Shown here one piece after another: positions 1-11,760 of a stretch of 64,000 nt of DNA. A program made the translations under genes and the position numbers. Position 1 is the first letter of the stretch, and every line of letters begins with the position of its first letter. The notes beneath the pieces were generated by a model, which did no database searches, was not told the DNA's origin, and worked only from the letters and a program-made list of their open reading frames with translations. This DNA comes from Membranipora membranacea (lineage: Eukaryota; Bryozoa; Gymnolaemata; Cheilostomatida; Membraniporidae), in the NCBI GenBank assembly GCA_914767715.1, contig OU612066.1:25826283-25890282 (forward strand). Reading direction: 5' to 3'.

Positions 1-539
1 ACATTACTTCCAAATGTGTCTCAAAGCTACACTTACTCTCTAGTTCTGACCTGTGTTAACACCATACAGATGCGGACAGCAGATTGCAGAATTCGAATAG
101 TGACAATGATCAAAAGTATCGAGGCATGTCAAGATGAGGGCTATGCCTAGCACCAGTATAAACTTGAGGGCATTTACTTGCAAAAAATATTTCTTTATTG
201 GATACCAGCAGTTTAGGTTCGCCTGCTGTGGTGTTGTGGTTGCAGAAGTGGTATGCATCATTTCCAGCCGAGTGTTTATGTGGCCAAGTATATATTATAT
301 GAGGTGTTTAGGTGTTGTGAAGAAACCATGAACGTCACAATAAGAACCAGTTATAACTGTTATCATTATTGGTTGTTGTTGGTAAATAACTGCCATCTGT
401 CAGGAATGGCTGGACTGAGATGGCATTAATTTCCTGAAGATATGTGCAAACCCCATGATAACTATGATCTTAAGCATTTATCATGTCTATGGAAGCAACA
501 TAGCTTATTACTTGTTTTAATTAATTAAAAAATCAGGTG
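1..539. other. non-coding flank, no gene seen
   Basis: The open frames here (40-261 minus, 134-331 plus) lack family motifs and overlap on opposite strands, so I do not call a gene. If LOX-A continues, this stretch would be intron 6; in LOX-C that intron is about 1.07 kb, so exon 7 of LOX-A is expected just outside the window. Confidence 0.5.
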
Positions 540-745
540 GTCATATCACACGACACATCCTAAAGCATGGGCTGCAAGATATTGGTTGCAATTTTAGCAC
601 CAGGTTTGTAGGCAGTTTAGAGCACATCTGGGTGCTATCCAAACCCAGCGGTTGATGGACTGCAATGGAATTCAAAATCACGATCTTCAACACCTGTGTT
701 CTGAAGGCAATCTAACCAACTGAGCCACTTCCTACTCCTAAGCTT
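540..745 (-). repeat. tRNA-derived SINE-like element
   Basis: Read on the minus strand, positions 716-727 give TGGCTCAGTTGG, a full match to a polymerase III A box. About 50 bases further on is a weaker B-box-like stretch ending GAATTCC (near 665-675). The body continues toward 540. It lies in what would be intron 6 of LOX-A. The right limit is near 740; the left limit is uncertain. Confidence 0.45.
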
Positions 746-947
746 TGATAGTCAGTTTGAATCATGAGGTATGGGTGCCACTAGCGTGGCACATTTATCT
801 GTGCTGAGAAGTTAGTGGATCATCCATGGGCTATTAGAGAGCATTATGGTCTGATGGTAAGACTACAGCAGCAACACTGACAATTTTTGGTCAACAATCA
901 CATGCTCATTAGAGATAAATATCAAGAGTCTGACTCAATAAACACAC

Positions 948-3900
948 CTTTTCTGGTTGAGCGATTTTGATGTTACACATGTAGGTCAGATCCACATAAT
1001 ACAGTTTCTTCTTCTCCAATGCTTCCTCTAAACTCTTACCCTCAAGGAATGGTTTAATCATCTCCTCAGTTACAGCTAATCTGTAGAAAGACAAGATGTG
1101 ATAATAATAGACAGTTTTCTGAGCTCTGATTTAGGCCTAAATTTGGAGTTGTCTTCTCTCCAGTTTGGTACTTTTAACCCACGCCGCATAGGAAAAACGT
1201 GCTGAAAAGAGGGTTATCTTGAAAACCGCTTATAATAGGATAAACATTAATTTTGATTCAGAATCTGCAACATTGAAAACTCACATTGACATAGTTTGGG
1301 AAATAATTTTAGCATTTGGATAGTCAATTATAGCATTTTCCGCCTGTTTTGCGGACAATTTGGCAGAATAACTCATGAGTTTCGTCACTAAAATTAAGAT
1401 TTATCAACATTCAAGCCTCCAATGCTTTGGAAACCCTGTCTCACAGGGTTTTCAATAGTGCTGACTCTGAATCATAAATCGTTTTTATCCTCACATTAGT
1501 GGTTTTCAATATAAACCTCTTTAAGCAGGTTTATCCTATGCGGCGTGGGTTAAAAGTACCAAACTGGAGAGAGGACAACTCCGAATTGAGGAATAAATAA
1601 GAACTCAGAAAACTGTCTATGGGACTGTGTACCTTGTGGACGCACTGCAGTTGTTCTGAGAAGGAGACAACTCTTACATAATTGCCAATAACTATCATTG
1701 ATCAAACAAAATTCCTTTGGATCGGATGAAAACAGATATGCATTGTGGGAACATATTAAAATTAAATATAAACATAACAAGGATACATAAAAGAGAAGAC
1801 AACTCCTAGCTTACTTCTCAGGTATCTGTTGACAGCGTTTAAGCAGTAGAGGGTTACAGCCTGAGAGCCGCTGGTTACCAAACTCCTCATCACTCTTCCA
1901 GTTCTGCTGACCCTGAGTAAGAGAAGTTATCGGTACATTATCTAACCCAGGCAGGGGAGTATAATGCTAGCTACATTCAAATTTAGCTAGTTTAGGACTG
2001 ACTTAATGTTGGCTAGCACTGATTTTTCGCTAGCTTAGGTAAAAATTGGTATAAACCAATCAGATCATGCGACAGGTAGGGTAAAGGCTAGGAAGCCACG
2101 AATACTGCCATTTCAAGCTTGCGCAAAATTGTAACCTTTTTCTTTTCCTCGTTTGTATATAAGAATATCCTCCACGTTTATAAATATCTAAACATCATTA
2201 ACATAAGTCAGTGGTCTTCAACTAATCAATCACTATAGTCTAGTAATATGTAGTTCAATTCTGTAATTAAGGGGGTCCGTAGGGCAGGGGGGAGGGCAAA
2301 AGTCTGGGGGCTCAGACTAAGGAAACAGGGGTCATTCAAGAGGCTTAGATGGTTTGACAGGTTATGTGTAAGTCTAGATATCTAATCTGATTACCTTAAC
2401 TTTCTGTTGGTAACATCGATACAAACTTACATAAGGAATGGGTAGGAGTTTCTTATTGTAAATGCCATTGAAGTCGTCCAGCGTGTCAAAGTTACTAGTT
2501 GTCAGTTTCACCCATGTCGTCTGGACAAACAAATTGAGCTTCATTGCGTCAAGGTCGTGCTACAAAAAGACAAACTGAAGAACTGAAGCAGCAGAAGTTT
2601 CCTTTCATGTCTGGAGAATGATCTTCTTATATGTCACTCAGATATTTATCATCCACTGCGTTTAAAACTCAAACGGTGGTGATTCTCAGAACATTATGTC
2701 ATCAGATGAATTGAATCTATCTTCAGACAAATAACCTGTACTTATTGTAATTTAGTCCTGTTGCCTGCACATTTTTTCCTTTACTGCATACATTTTTCCT
2801 TTACATTTCCTTTACATACATTTAAATTTGCATTGTCAATACATTTGGTTTCATTGAATTGAGTTTTACTCCCTTGATTTTATTTTGATTGTTTTTGTTT
2901 TCTTTGCACATCAGGGAGAACATCTTCGGATGATGGTTGTTGCAATAAAAAAATGTATATAATATATATATATACTAATTGGTGTCATTACTGCTAATTT
3001 TCTCAACAATTTTATAGTCTTTACCATTGTCAATTATCATCTCTGGTCTGGTTGACAATAGAGCAAGGACCATACCACCTGTTACTTCTTGTATAAAGCA
3101 AGATCAATTAAAACACAACTGATCGACTTGAATAGCACGGCTGGCTGTCATAACAGTACATTTACCGTGATATGTCAACAGCCGATTCAGACAAACATTT
3201 TCCAAGCTTTTTGTCTTTTTCGTCCAAAAACATCATAGGAGTTTTCCAAAAGGAAATGAGATGGCATTGGTTCAGTTCAGTTCACTGAGGTAAAAATATT
3301 CCATACCAGTGGTTCAGTTTTATCCCCATAAATGAGCAGCTGTTATTAACCTTCGAATGCAGGCAATGGCCGTGCTGGCTTTCAGTTATACATGTTTTTG
3401 TACCTATCGTGGGTTCCGGTGTAGAGGGAGTTCATTGGATGTATGCTTCAGTTTTAATCACATGTGACCCTTATGATCGTGTGTAAAAACATTGAGATTT
3501 TTGCTCGAAGCAGAGGTCCAAAGTCTATTCTATCGATGGATTTGGTTAGCATGTGGTTTCGAGACTTTTATATTTACAGCCGTGACTGGGGAACTGAATT
3601 ATTCGATATAATAATAAATGGCTGATTCAGGTCAGGATTGAGTCCGCATTACTCTCCATTTTGAGTCAACAATTTTGAGTTAGCATATAGCAAGGCTTTC
3701 AAAAGAACAATACATCTCAATGACATGAAAACGCCTGTTCAGCAGTCAGAATTAGTCTAATGGTCAAGGGTACAGGCTTGTAATCTTTGAGGTCCAGATT
3801 CAATTCCTGATTTAGTCCTGGCACACCATTCATACTAGCCAGGTCCTTACGGAACGGAACTAAAGATACCGGAGGTCCACTGTGTGTTTGCACACCCCAT

Positions 3901-6823
3901 ACGCAGAACCCACTCTGGCTCTTCGATATAAAGAGAAGCCGGGATTCCAGCGGGTATGAGTATAGGGTACGGCATGAGTACTATGGGTCCCAGTGCCTGT
4001 ACTCAAGAGAGGATAGCTCTCTCCGCATCAAAGATGCTGATCAACACCTTTTACAAAAATATAGTAAAATCTGGCAAATGCCTGTGAACATATGACTTCC
4101 ATCGCTATCTGAGAGGTTATTCATATCGGATGAATATGGAGGGAGGGGGATGGAGTTATCCTATATTATTGATATTTCCCGTATATAATAGCAAAACTCA
4201 AGAAATTGTGAAAATAATTTCAAAGTAAAGATCTGAGCATTCTTATTATCTATTTATGCTTTTATAAAAAGGAAACTTTGATGAACTTAGAGGTGATGGA
4301 AGTAGTTACCCTCATAGCTTTGTGGTGACCTCAAACCAGCTGATAATTTTATCTTGGAAATGTGGGAGGCGAGTCTTGTGGTACAAATTCTTTTAGTGTT
4401 TCATCGATCAAGTTATTTAGCCCTCATAAACTAGCGATGATTAACCCTCCAAATGCAGGTGATGGGTCTCCAACCGATCAATTCTTGCCTCGTCCAACCT
4501 GTCCTCCAGGTGTTATAAACACAGTGTTTTTGTAATCTGTAATCTGGAGCTGGTACAGTTGCCCTCCCCTCAAGTGTATTATTGTTAATTATTAAAGTGG
4601 CAGTCCTACTAGGCCATGTTTGGTATGGTTTTAAAGATCTCAGGCTGAAAGTTATTAGGGCATAATAAATAAAACAGCCTATGAACCTTATTGCAGTAAA
4701 ACTGATGCAAACTCTGAAAATTGGGATCATAGTGGATCATAGTGATTTATTGCCTCCCCCTGACCACTATGATCCATTATGTTCCTTGCTGAAATAATTG
4801 ACAAAAACTAATTGCTATCTTCTACAATTTTCATTTTTCGTTAGTTTTTATTTGCCCTTCGAACTCACAATATTTGATTTACTAAGGTAATATATCCACT
4901 TTTCTAATAGGAGAAAACAAAAACATTACAATAAAAGTTTAGTAAATGTTGATATCGGACTAACCTTATACTCATTAGAGAATTTCTCATCATCCGGTAG
5001 TGTATCAGCTTGTTTAGGACCTCCATCTACCTTCTCCACCAGTTTGTACATCTCTCTCTTCTTATCTAACTCCTTCTTCCTCTGCTCTGGGTTCTTGTCA
5101 TCAGAAGGCAGCGAGCAATCAAACTCGCTGAGCAGGATTTTATCGTCAGCGTTAATCCAACGAATTACAGGGAAGATACTCACAGCTTTCGTGGCTCGAT
5201 GTTCCACCTTGACTGTCTCCAGAAACCTGGAAAATATTGGAGATTAGTCAACAGCGCTGAATATGTATTCAGGTGTAGTTTTCTTCCCTTATAATACACA
5301 ACACAAACAGATAACTAAAGTTTGTAAGGATGTGGAAATAAATCATTAAAATTTTGCAGACATTTTCAAATGACCAACAAGATAAACATAAGCAGATAAC
5401 AAATACAAATCTATATTACTACTACGTCTGCGCCTCAACCAATTTAAATGTGTCAGTTATTGCTGTCGTATCCTTATCTTATAAACTGAATTACCCACCA
5501 TGCATCACTTTTACATGTTTGATCTCTCCTTATGCATATTTCCTGTATGCGTCCTAACTCAGGGAACTCTGCATGGAACACATCAACATTACCGCTCTCA
5601 AAGTCATTCTTCCATTTGGTGTCGATGAGCCTCTCCTCACACCACTTACCGCTGCCGTCAGCCATGCTGACAAATATCTACATCAGGATTAAAGATTAAT
5701 ATGATTAGGCTCAATAAGATTAGAGATTTAATTTTTTCTATGTTCTATCACAGTTGCAACAAAAATTGGAATGCAATGGTAGGTTTTCTGTCACTAAATG
5801 CTGGTAACTGTTTGTGAGATTTTTCTAAGGATATGATACCAGCGTTGTTCGATTTACTTGCAAATGATATCATTCTATTCATATTATAATCACTAAGAAG
5901 ATATGGCAAGTTATTTTGCCATAATATCTTTTGAAGAGGAGTTTGAGGGTTGACTATGTCGACCGCCTGATCCAATGTGAAGAATAAACCTCACAGCGAA
6001 AACAGGCCAGTAAATACTGTATATTACGCAGCTGTCAGCAGTTAGAGTGGTGGAATGGACAACATATTGCAAGATCAGTCATACCTAAGAACTCATTGTC
6101 ATGTATGCCACATGTTATTACTCGGATAAAGCTAACTGAGCTGATCCGCAAAGTTGGTTAGTGGACTACTTGATAGATAAATTACATGTGAAGAAAAATA
6201 TCCTACAAAATAATCTGATCTTATTCTAATAAGGTGTTATACACATTTTATTTTAAATGAGAAGGTAAGCTATGTGGTTTTGTATTGGTATTCTCTGAAT
6301 GGAATATTTTTCAGTGACCTTAATTAGCAATTATAAAGATTGTGTAATACACTATGAAATGAGAAAAATAAACAACAAGTTTCTAAGTGTTAAAGTTGAC
6401 AACGGAAAAATAAACTTGCGTAATTTCTTTATTCATATTTTGATAAAAGATGGCTGAAATTAAATCTCCGATCTGAAGAATTAATGTCTATCAAAAATCA
6501 CTGATACCGGAGTGGATGTGTTTGTGTGTGGGGAGTTTTTGAAGGCAGGTATATTGTATGGCCCAACCAACTTTTGTTAGACAATTAAGTTTTCAGAAAA
6601 TACGCTTTGTTTTCACTATACTGGTCTAATTTTCTGTGACCGTTTTGTAGCACCTTGTTCAACGCAATGTAGAAAATAACTCAACGCGTTAGAATTGACA
6701 ATTGCAAAAGAAACTTACATTTCCATCAGTGCCTGCTCCTTTTTTATCGCCGGTCTTGACATGGATTGTGTGTGTCGTGTTTCCTGTAGGATTATCAGAT
6801 CCTCCACATATTGTGTTACCCAT
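948..6823 (-). CDS. LOX-A: animal lipoxygenase, PLAT domain and start of catalytic domain (partial, exons 1-6)
   Basis: Non-haem iron lipoxygenase, the family that inserts O2 into polyunsaturated fatty acids. Coding exons on the minus strand: 6823-6719, 5677-5499, 5226-4965, 2559-2431, 1912-1815 and 1080-948. All have GT-AG borders with compatible phases (0,2,0,0,2,0) and total 906 nt, 302 codons, no stop. Exon 1 begins MGNTICGGSDNPT and ends in the PLAT motif GAGTDGN. Exon 2 carries NDFESGNVDVF and ends in DAW. Exon 3 has FPVIRWI, the PLAT-to-catalytic junction seen in 5-lipoxygenases. Exon 5 has [11 protein letters not shown] and exon 6 [15 protein letters not shown]. Iron ligands lie in later exons outside the window. 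The start ATG is the one conserved in LOX-B and LOX-C. Introns carry a foldback element and a SINE. This copy shows no lesion here, so it is the best candidate for a working gene. Confidence 0.85.
1107..1621. mobile_element. foldback/MITE-like element in LOX-A intron 5
   Basis: The two ends are inverted copies. The left end runs ACAGTTTTCTGAG, then GAGTTGTCTTCTCTCCAG, then ACCCACGCCGCATAGG (about 1107-1192). The right end returns the reverse complement at about 1535-1621, with only scattered differences. Weaker palindromy continues inward (GATTCAGAATC near 1256 against GATTCAGAGTC read in reverse near 1470). No coding capacity is seen. LOX-B and LOX-C introns at this position lack it. Confidence 0.7.
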
Positions 6824-7255
6824 GATGACTTCTGCTTCTGCTCAAGTGGTGCCTCCTATAGCGAATGAAACAGAATCTTAGCAGTAACTGCCAGCTTAAA
6901 TACAACATACATATGAACGGTTGATATTTCTATCAATTCTGGCGATAAAACAGGTAAAGAGGTGTAACCTTAGGAGCGTAATAGGTATCATGATTTAGCT
7001 ACTGGGGTAGCTAATGAAATCGTTTTTTATTCCATCATAAATCCCATCGATAAGTATTCCTATATTGAGCTGGTTTCTCAAGCAAAGCCACAATCGATTC
7101 ATCTCTTCACAGTCCCTCCTGACAAACCAAAAACAGCCACCCTGCCATTATGGTGATTTGTACACCCCTGCTCTTATGGCGAATTGTACACCCCTGTGAT
7201 TTATGCCCTGTAAGGTGTAGTATGACGAGGTGCGTACCAGCATCATTCCAAGAAA
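2430..7255 (-). repeat. inverted-duplication arm 1 (LOX-A exons 1-4, introns and 5' flank)
   Basis: Exons, introns and about 430 bp of 5' flank are recognisable in opposite orientation at 28.03-36.2 kb. Shared non-coding landmarks include a (TA)n tract followed by an A-rich run (2950-2976 against 35636-35665), a repeated 'ATCACTATGATCC' stretch (4720-4775 against 33890-33940), and the 'GGGGTGTACAATTCGCCAT' flank (near 7185 against 28050). Differences are mainly insertions: a SINE here, two LINEs in the other arm. Confidence 0.8.
3652..4088 (+). mobile_element. SINE insertion in LOX-A intron 3 with tRNA-like head
   Basis: An A-box-like TAGTCTAATGG lies at 3753-3763 and a good B box, GATTCAATTCC, at 3797-3807. 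An approximately 270-bp non-coding body follows. The flanks rejoin in the opposite arm: sequence reading GTCCGCATT directly followed by ATGACTTC occurs near 34550-34570 without the insert. That gives an empty site and places the insertion after the A/B duplication, unless it was precisely lost from B. Confidence 0.65.
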
Positions 7256-9390
7256 ATCCTTTGATTTAGAATACACTAGCGAGTAGTTGCTAGTGCTCAG
7301 GTTTTTGTTGTGTGACAGTAGAACAAGGATATCAGCAGTCTGAGCACCCCAGACTTTTGCCCCCCGCCCAACGGCCTCCCGCCCAACGCCCCTCCGCCGG
7401 GATATCAGGTATGTGGCTGTGACATAAATAATTTAAGCCAATCAACAGAGAAGGGCAGAAAAAATGATTTTTGATAAAAATGCGTCTTTTCCTTTTACAA
7501 GAAAATCATATTCATGATGATGACCAATGAAAGTTTTATACTGACTGTCACAGCTCTGTCATTGCATTGCAGGACACAACTAAGATTCTATCACTCAGAA
7601 TTTTTTTCACATGGTCTTATTTGCTTCATGCATTGGTCGGTGGTTAATAAAGTTCATATTTATAATCCACCACTGGAGTATGGGAAACAACGGAAGGGTG
7701 ATTCACCTAACTGTTACCTGGCTAGGGTTTGGAACCTAGACTAAAGTACCTAAGCAATAACAAGCTCACCATAAATGAACTGGCAAATTGATGGTAACCA
7801 CTTACTTGTAACCTTCTGCAGACAAGCAACTAGCAGAGCCGTCAGCCAGACCTTGTCACGAGTTTAGAGAATATTCGGACATGTGGATCAACCAAATTCT
7901 TGAACCATCGAGTCAAAATAATTTGGGACTAGTGCAAAAAAAGATTGCAAACTTGATAAGATTAGGTGTAAAAATTTCGTCCAAAACTAGATAAAATTTG
8001 GGTTATAATTTGTTACAGTTGTGACAACCGGAATCGGAAAGCTGGCAAAATTATCGATGGAAGTGACAGTACAAGACAAACATGATGGTATAATTCTTTG
8101 GAAATTGTAGTTCCTGCATGATTTAGGTCGCATTGTATGAGAGGTCAGAAATGGCGCCATTGCTGTTTCTCTGGGAGAGGGGATTCATTGGACTGTCAGA
8201 TCTGAAAATCTATAGTGAAACAATAACCACTCAGAAGCGACCACTCTGAAACCACGCATAATCAAACACAGAGAATCAACCACTCAGAATCTACTTCACA
8301 GCTGTCCAGCATGATTTGGAGTGACTGCAAAATGGACTGCGAGCTTTACCACTATAAGTAGAATGCTATGTTTACTTACAGTAAGGAGTAGGAAGTGATT
8401 GAAGTTCTAACAAATGCTGATAATCCTACTTTTGGAGATCGAAGAAGGAGTTGAAGTTCTAACAATGGCTCTCAACAATCGATTTGACCATGTAGAGAGT
8501 TGCTTTCACATGTGAACTCAAACAACACTATTAGTTAGCTTGAATGCAAACCTTCTACCATTGAAGTTTAAGCATTTGGTTGCCAAAACTATCAACTTGA
8601 ACCATTTACTTCTAGAAAAATAATCAAACTTTCATATAAGCATAAAAACTTGGGCCAATCGCACTCAATATTGAACTCAAACCCTACCAATGTGTAGTGA
8701 ATAGAGCACCATTCAAAAGCACGTAATATTGAAAATATTGACATCAATTAACCAGTTCTAAGATACAATTGTTACTTCGACTGCTGCTCACGTACCTAGA
8801 ACCCTGACCTAGTTTTAGGGTAATGCAATTTATTTACATGTAATATGTTTCGTGTTATACAAAGGATTAGCAGCTGGAAACTACATAGGCCGGAATTTGT
8901 TTTATCGGGCAACAGCTTTTGTCTTGCAGATTAGGCATTTCACAACAGGCTTCTGTGAGGTGCTGTTGTTAATAGGTCACTAAACTTTTTTGTTCATTAA
9001 AAAATGCTCACAACAAATCCATCGACCTGATTAATGCCAGGTTACCATTATTTGTTTGCCTTCATTTCAATACGATTAACCCAGTAATTAAGAATAGTAT
9101 TAATGTCAGGAATTATATCTAAATCTCATACAAACCCACAGTACCCACAATATCCTGTGTAGAAGGCCCACACTACAGGGGGGTATCCTTAAACTTTTGG
9201 TTGGTAGGGCCAAGAGCCAGAGATTTTAAGGCGAAATTATCGCACACGAACACTATTATTTGCATTACAAGGCTATCTTCTGGTTTGGGTTTATGTGTGA
9301 GTTTTATTGTAACTGTCTATACCAATTATTCTTTATATTATATGCGAACAAAAATATTGATATATCCATAACTATCGAATTGACCAAGCC
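7256..9390. other. gene-free spacer
   Basis: The open frame at 7514-7744 has no recognisable motif. A C-rich motif at 7340-7395 (CCCCAGACTTTTGCCCC) recurs in reverse at about 2285-2325 and again near 34583-34610, which suggests an end of a short repeat family. Otherwise I see nothing assignable. Confidence 0.4.
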
Positions 9391-11760
9391 TTACTTATAC
9401 ACCGCAATGGAACTTTCTCTACTTGGATGACACTGAACAAAATCTCTGACAACAGATTGAATGTCCAGTGTATCCGTTTTGTTCTTGTGAACATGTAGCA
9501 GTATTAGATGATTTAATCTATCCTGCATCATTGATGTACTCCCAGCTGTCTTGAGCCTACTGAGAGCAGAGAATGAGCGCTCACTAGTCGCATTTGTGGC
9601 GGGTAACACTACAATCAGTTTCAAAATTTTGAATATGATAGGATATAATGACTTGTTTATTATTAGGTTATTTTTTTAAGACGCTATCACAGTTGTGACA
9701 TCGTCTTTCACAATGTCGTCGTCCTTCTTATAAACCCTCAATTCGGCCTCAAGATCAAAGCTATCAAAGCCATAAGCATCACATATTGTGGATGTGGATG
9801 TGGCAGGATTCGCACCAGAGCAAAGGAGCAACTCGATTTGCAAGAGCAACTCGATACCCTTCTGCTCGAACCTGGCTTTGATGCCTTTTATGGCCAGGTC
9901 AAAAACCTCCATATAAAGCTGGTGACTTTTCTCTTTTACGGAAAACATCACACCAGTCCCGTTACAGTCGTCTAACCGGACAGGTGTCCTTCTCACTCGG
10001 CCTTCCTTTGGCGGATCAACATCTGACAAATATACACAGAGCACAGCTTTTATCGTGAGGTTGATGAAATAATGCCATATAGCTTGGTAGCAATTTATTG
10101 ATTACGCCATATGAAGTTGAACAATGACACCAAATTCTGGCTATCTTTACAACTCCTCTCCTAAGCATTGACATGTCTTTCAATTTGTGCTATTAGCTGA
10201 ATCCCATGAGGCAGCATGGATAGTTACATCCGCACCTTGTTATATTCGATGCAGTCAGGTCTAAAACATAGAAACAAACCTAGTTTTTCCTGGTATTGAG
10301 AAGTTTCTTTCCAAAGCATCTCGAAGTCATCGTCACTTCGCAATCCCTCAAGAGTACGAATGTACTTAGATGCCAGTGACTGGGCGTCAGCTACCGTCAT
10401 CTTTGCAGATTGGAGTGTGGTTGACAGTTTGTCTGCGAGGGTGAAAACCCTTATCCCGAGTAGGAGGCCTGGAATAGTAGGATAATTAATTAATAGCATT
10501 TGATCTAACATTCAGGCAATTATACAAGACAGTATCTCACTAACACTTTCAATAATACTCACTGGCGGTAAGAGTTTGTCTCACTATGGTAAGAGATTAT
10601 TAATTTCAATATCTAATCACCATGGAAATTAAATAAAATATTATTTGGTTGGTTGGAAATCAATAAACAGAGGGATAGCGTTGATTATACCATATAGAAA
10701 TCTGTTCTGGCGCATCTGATAGTCAGCAGCAATGATCCGGACTAAAGAGTTGGCAGTCGTAGCATTAGCAGTTAGTGGTAGATGTTTTTGGAGATGGCCA
10801 CAGCTCCTGTAGGTATTGATAATTCTGGAGCAGCTTGTTCATGGTTTCTGCTCGTACAGTCCACCTGAGGTATGGCAATAGAACGGGATTAAATCAGAAT
10901 TGTCAAGTTCTGTTAAATAATAAGAAAAAGAATATTCTTTATTGCAGGTTTAGATGTGGCTTCAGAAATTAACATGAGCGCTTGTGCATACGTATGAATT
11001 GCTTGCCTAAATACCTAGTTGGGCAAAAGGTGGTGATTCGACCGGCTCTATTATAATTGTCTGACTGGTGATCATCTGCAGAGTCTTTGATGCTTTCCAA
11101 CATCGCGTTTCGTTTTGGAGACGATCTAATGAAAGAACATATCTCCCCAACTGTAGCAAGCGTCTCTTTTAGTAGCTGACTGCCTGTTACAGAGTCTTGC
11201 GCAGCCAAGTTGAGTGCGTGAGTGTGACAATGAATATATGGTGCAAGAGCATTTTCCTGCAATAAAAAAAAACACAGGTGTGCTCCTAGTGTGCTCTTGT
11301 CTCTAACTATCTGGCTAGCCCATTGGTGCAAATTATGATTTTTTAGTCAATTATTTTCTACAATTTTATCAACAATAAACAGACAAAATCTATATCCTGT
11401 TGGTTGTAAGAGCAATCATAGCGCATCGAAGATGGTATTGCAATTGTGGAATTAATGCAATGTATTGATTCGGCAATGTTGTGGGCATCAAGGTTCTGGC
11501 TGCAAATGCCATTACCTGATATATAAGAATAGATACTCCACTCTTGTGTCCAGACATTACACTGGCTCCATCATAGCATTACCCGCGGTAATTGGCAAGT
11601 GGTAAGTTGAGCCGCAGTAGTGTGTCCTTGATGCTGGTGACAAGCACACTATCCTGTCTATAAGGCCCACACCCTTCAGTATAAAATGATGAAGATTTGG
11701 AAACTTGCACCCAGCAGGAATTTCACTAAACAGAAACTGATTTGATTTCATCAACAAGCA
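9391..11760 (-). pseudogene. decayed hAT-type transposase (DUF4371/ZMYM-like)
   Basis: Fragments in transposase order on the minus strand: about 11575-11520 encodes YDGASVMSGHKSGV, the canonical central motif of DUF4371-type hAT proteins; 11331-10969 encodes HCHTHALNLAAQDS with the downstream TRYLGKQF (equivalent to the family's 'TRW' step); 10511-10224 encodes the helical stretch with KMTVADAQSLASKYI and TLEGLRSDDDFE; 10044-9676 has FDLAIKGIKARFEQKG; and 9624-9391 encodes LPATNATSERSFSALSRLKT, the C-terminal hAT dimerisation block. Frames are broken by stops and shifts between blocks, so it is dead. Terminal inverted repeats and an 8-bp target duplication were not found by eye. Confidence 0.75.
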
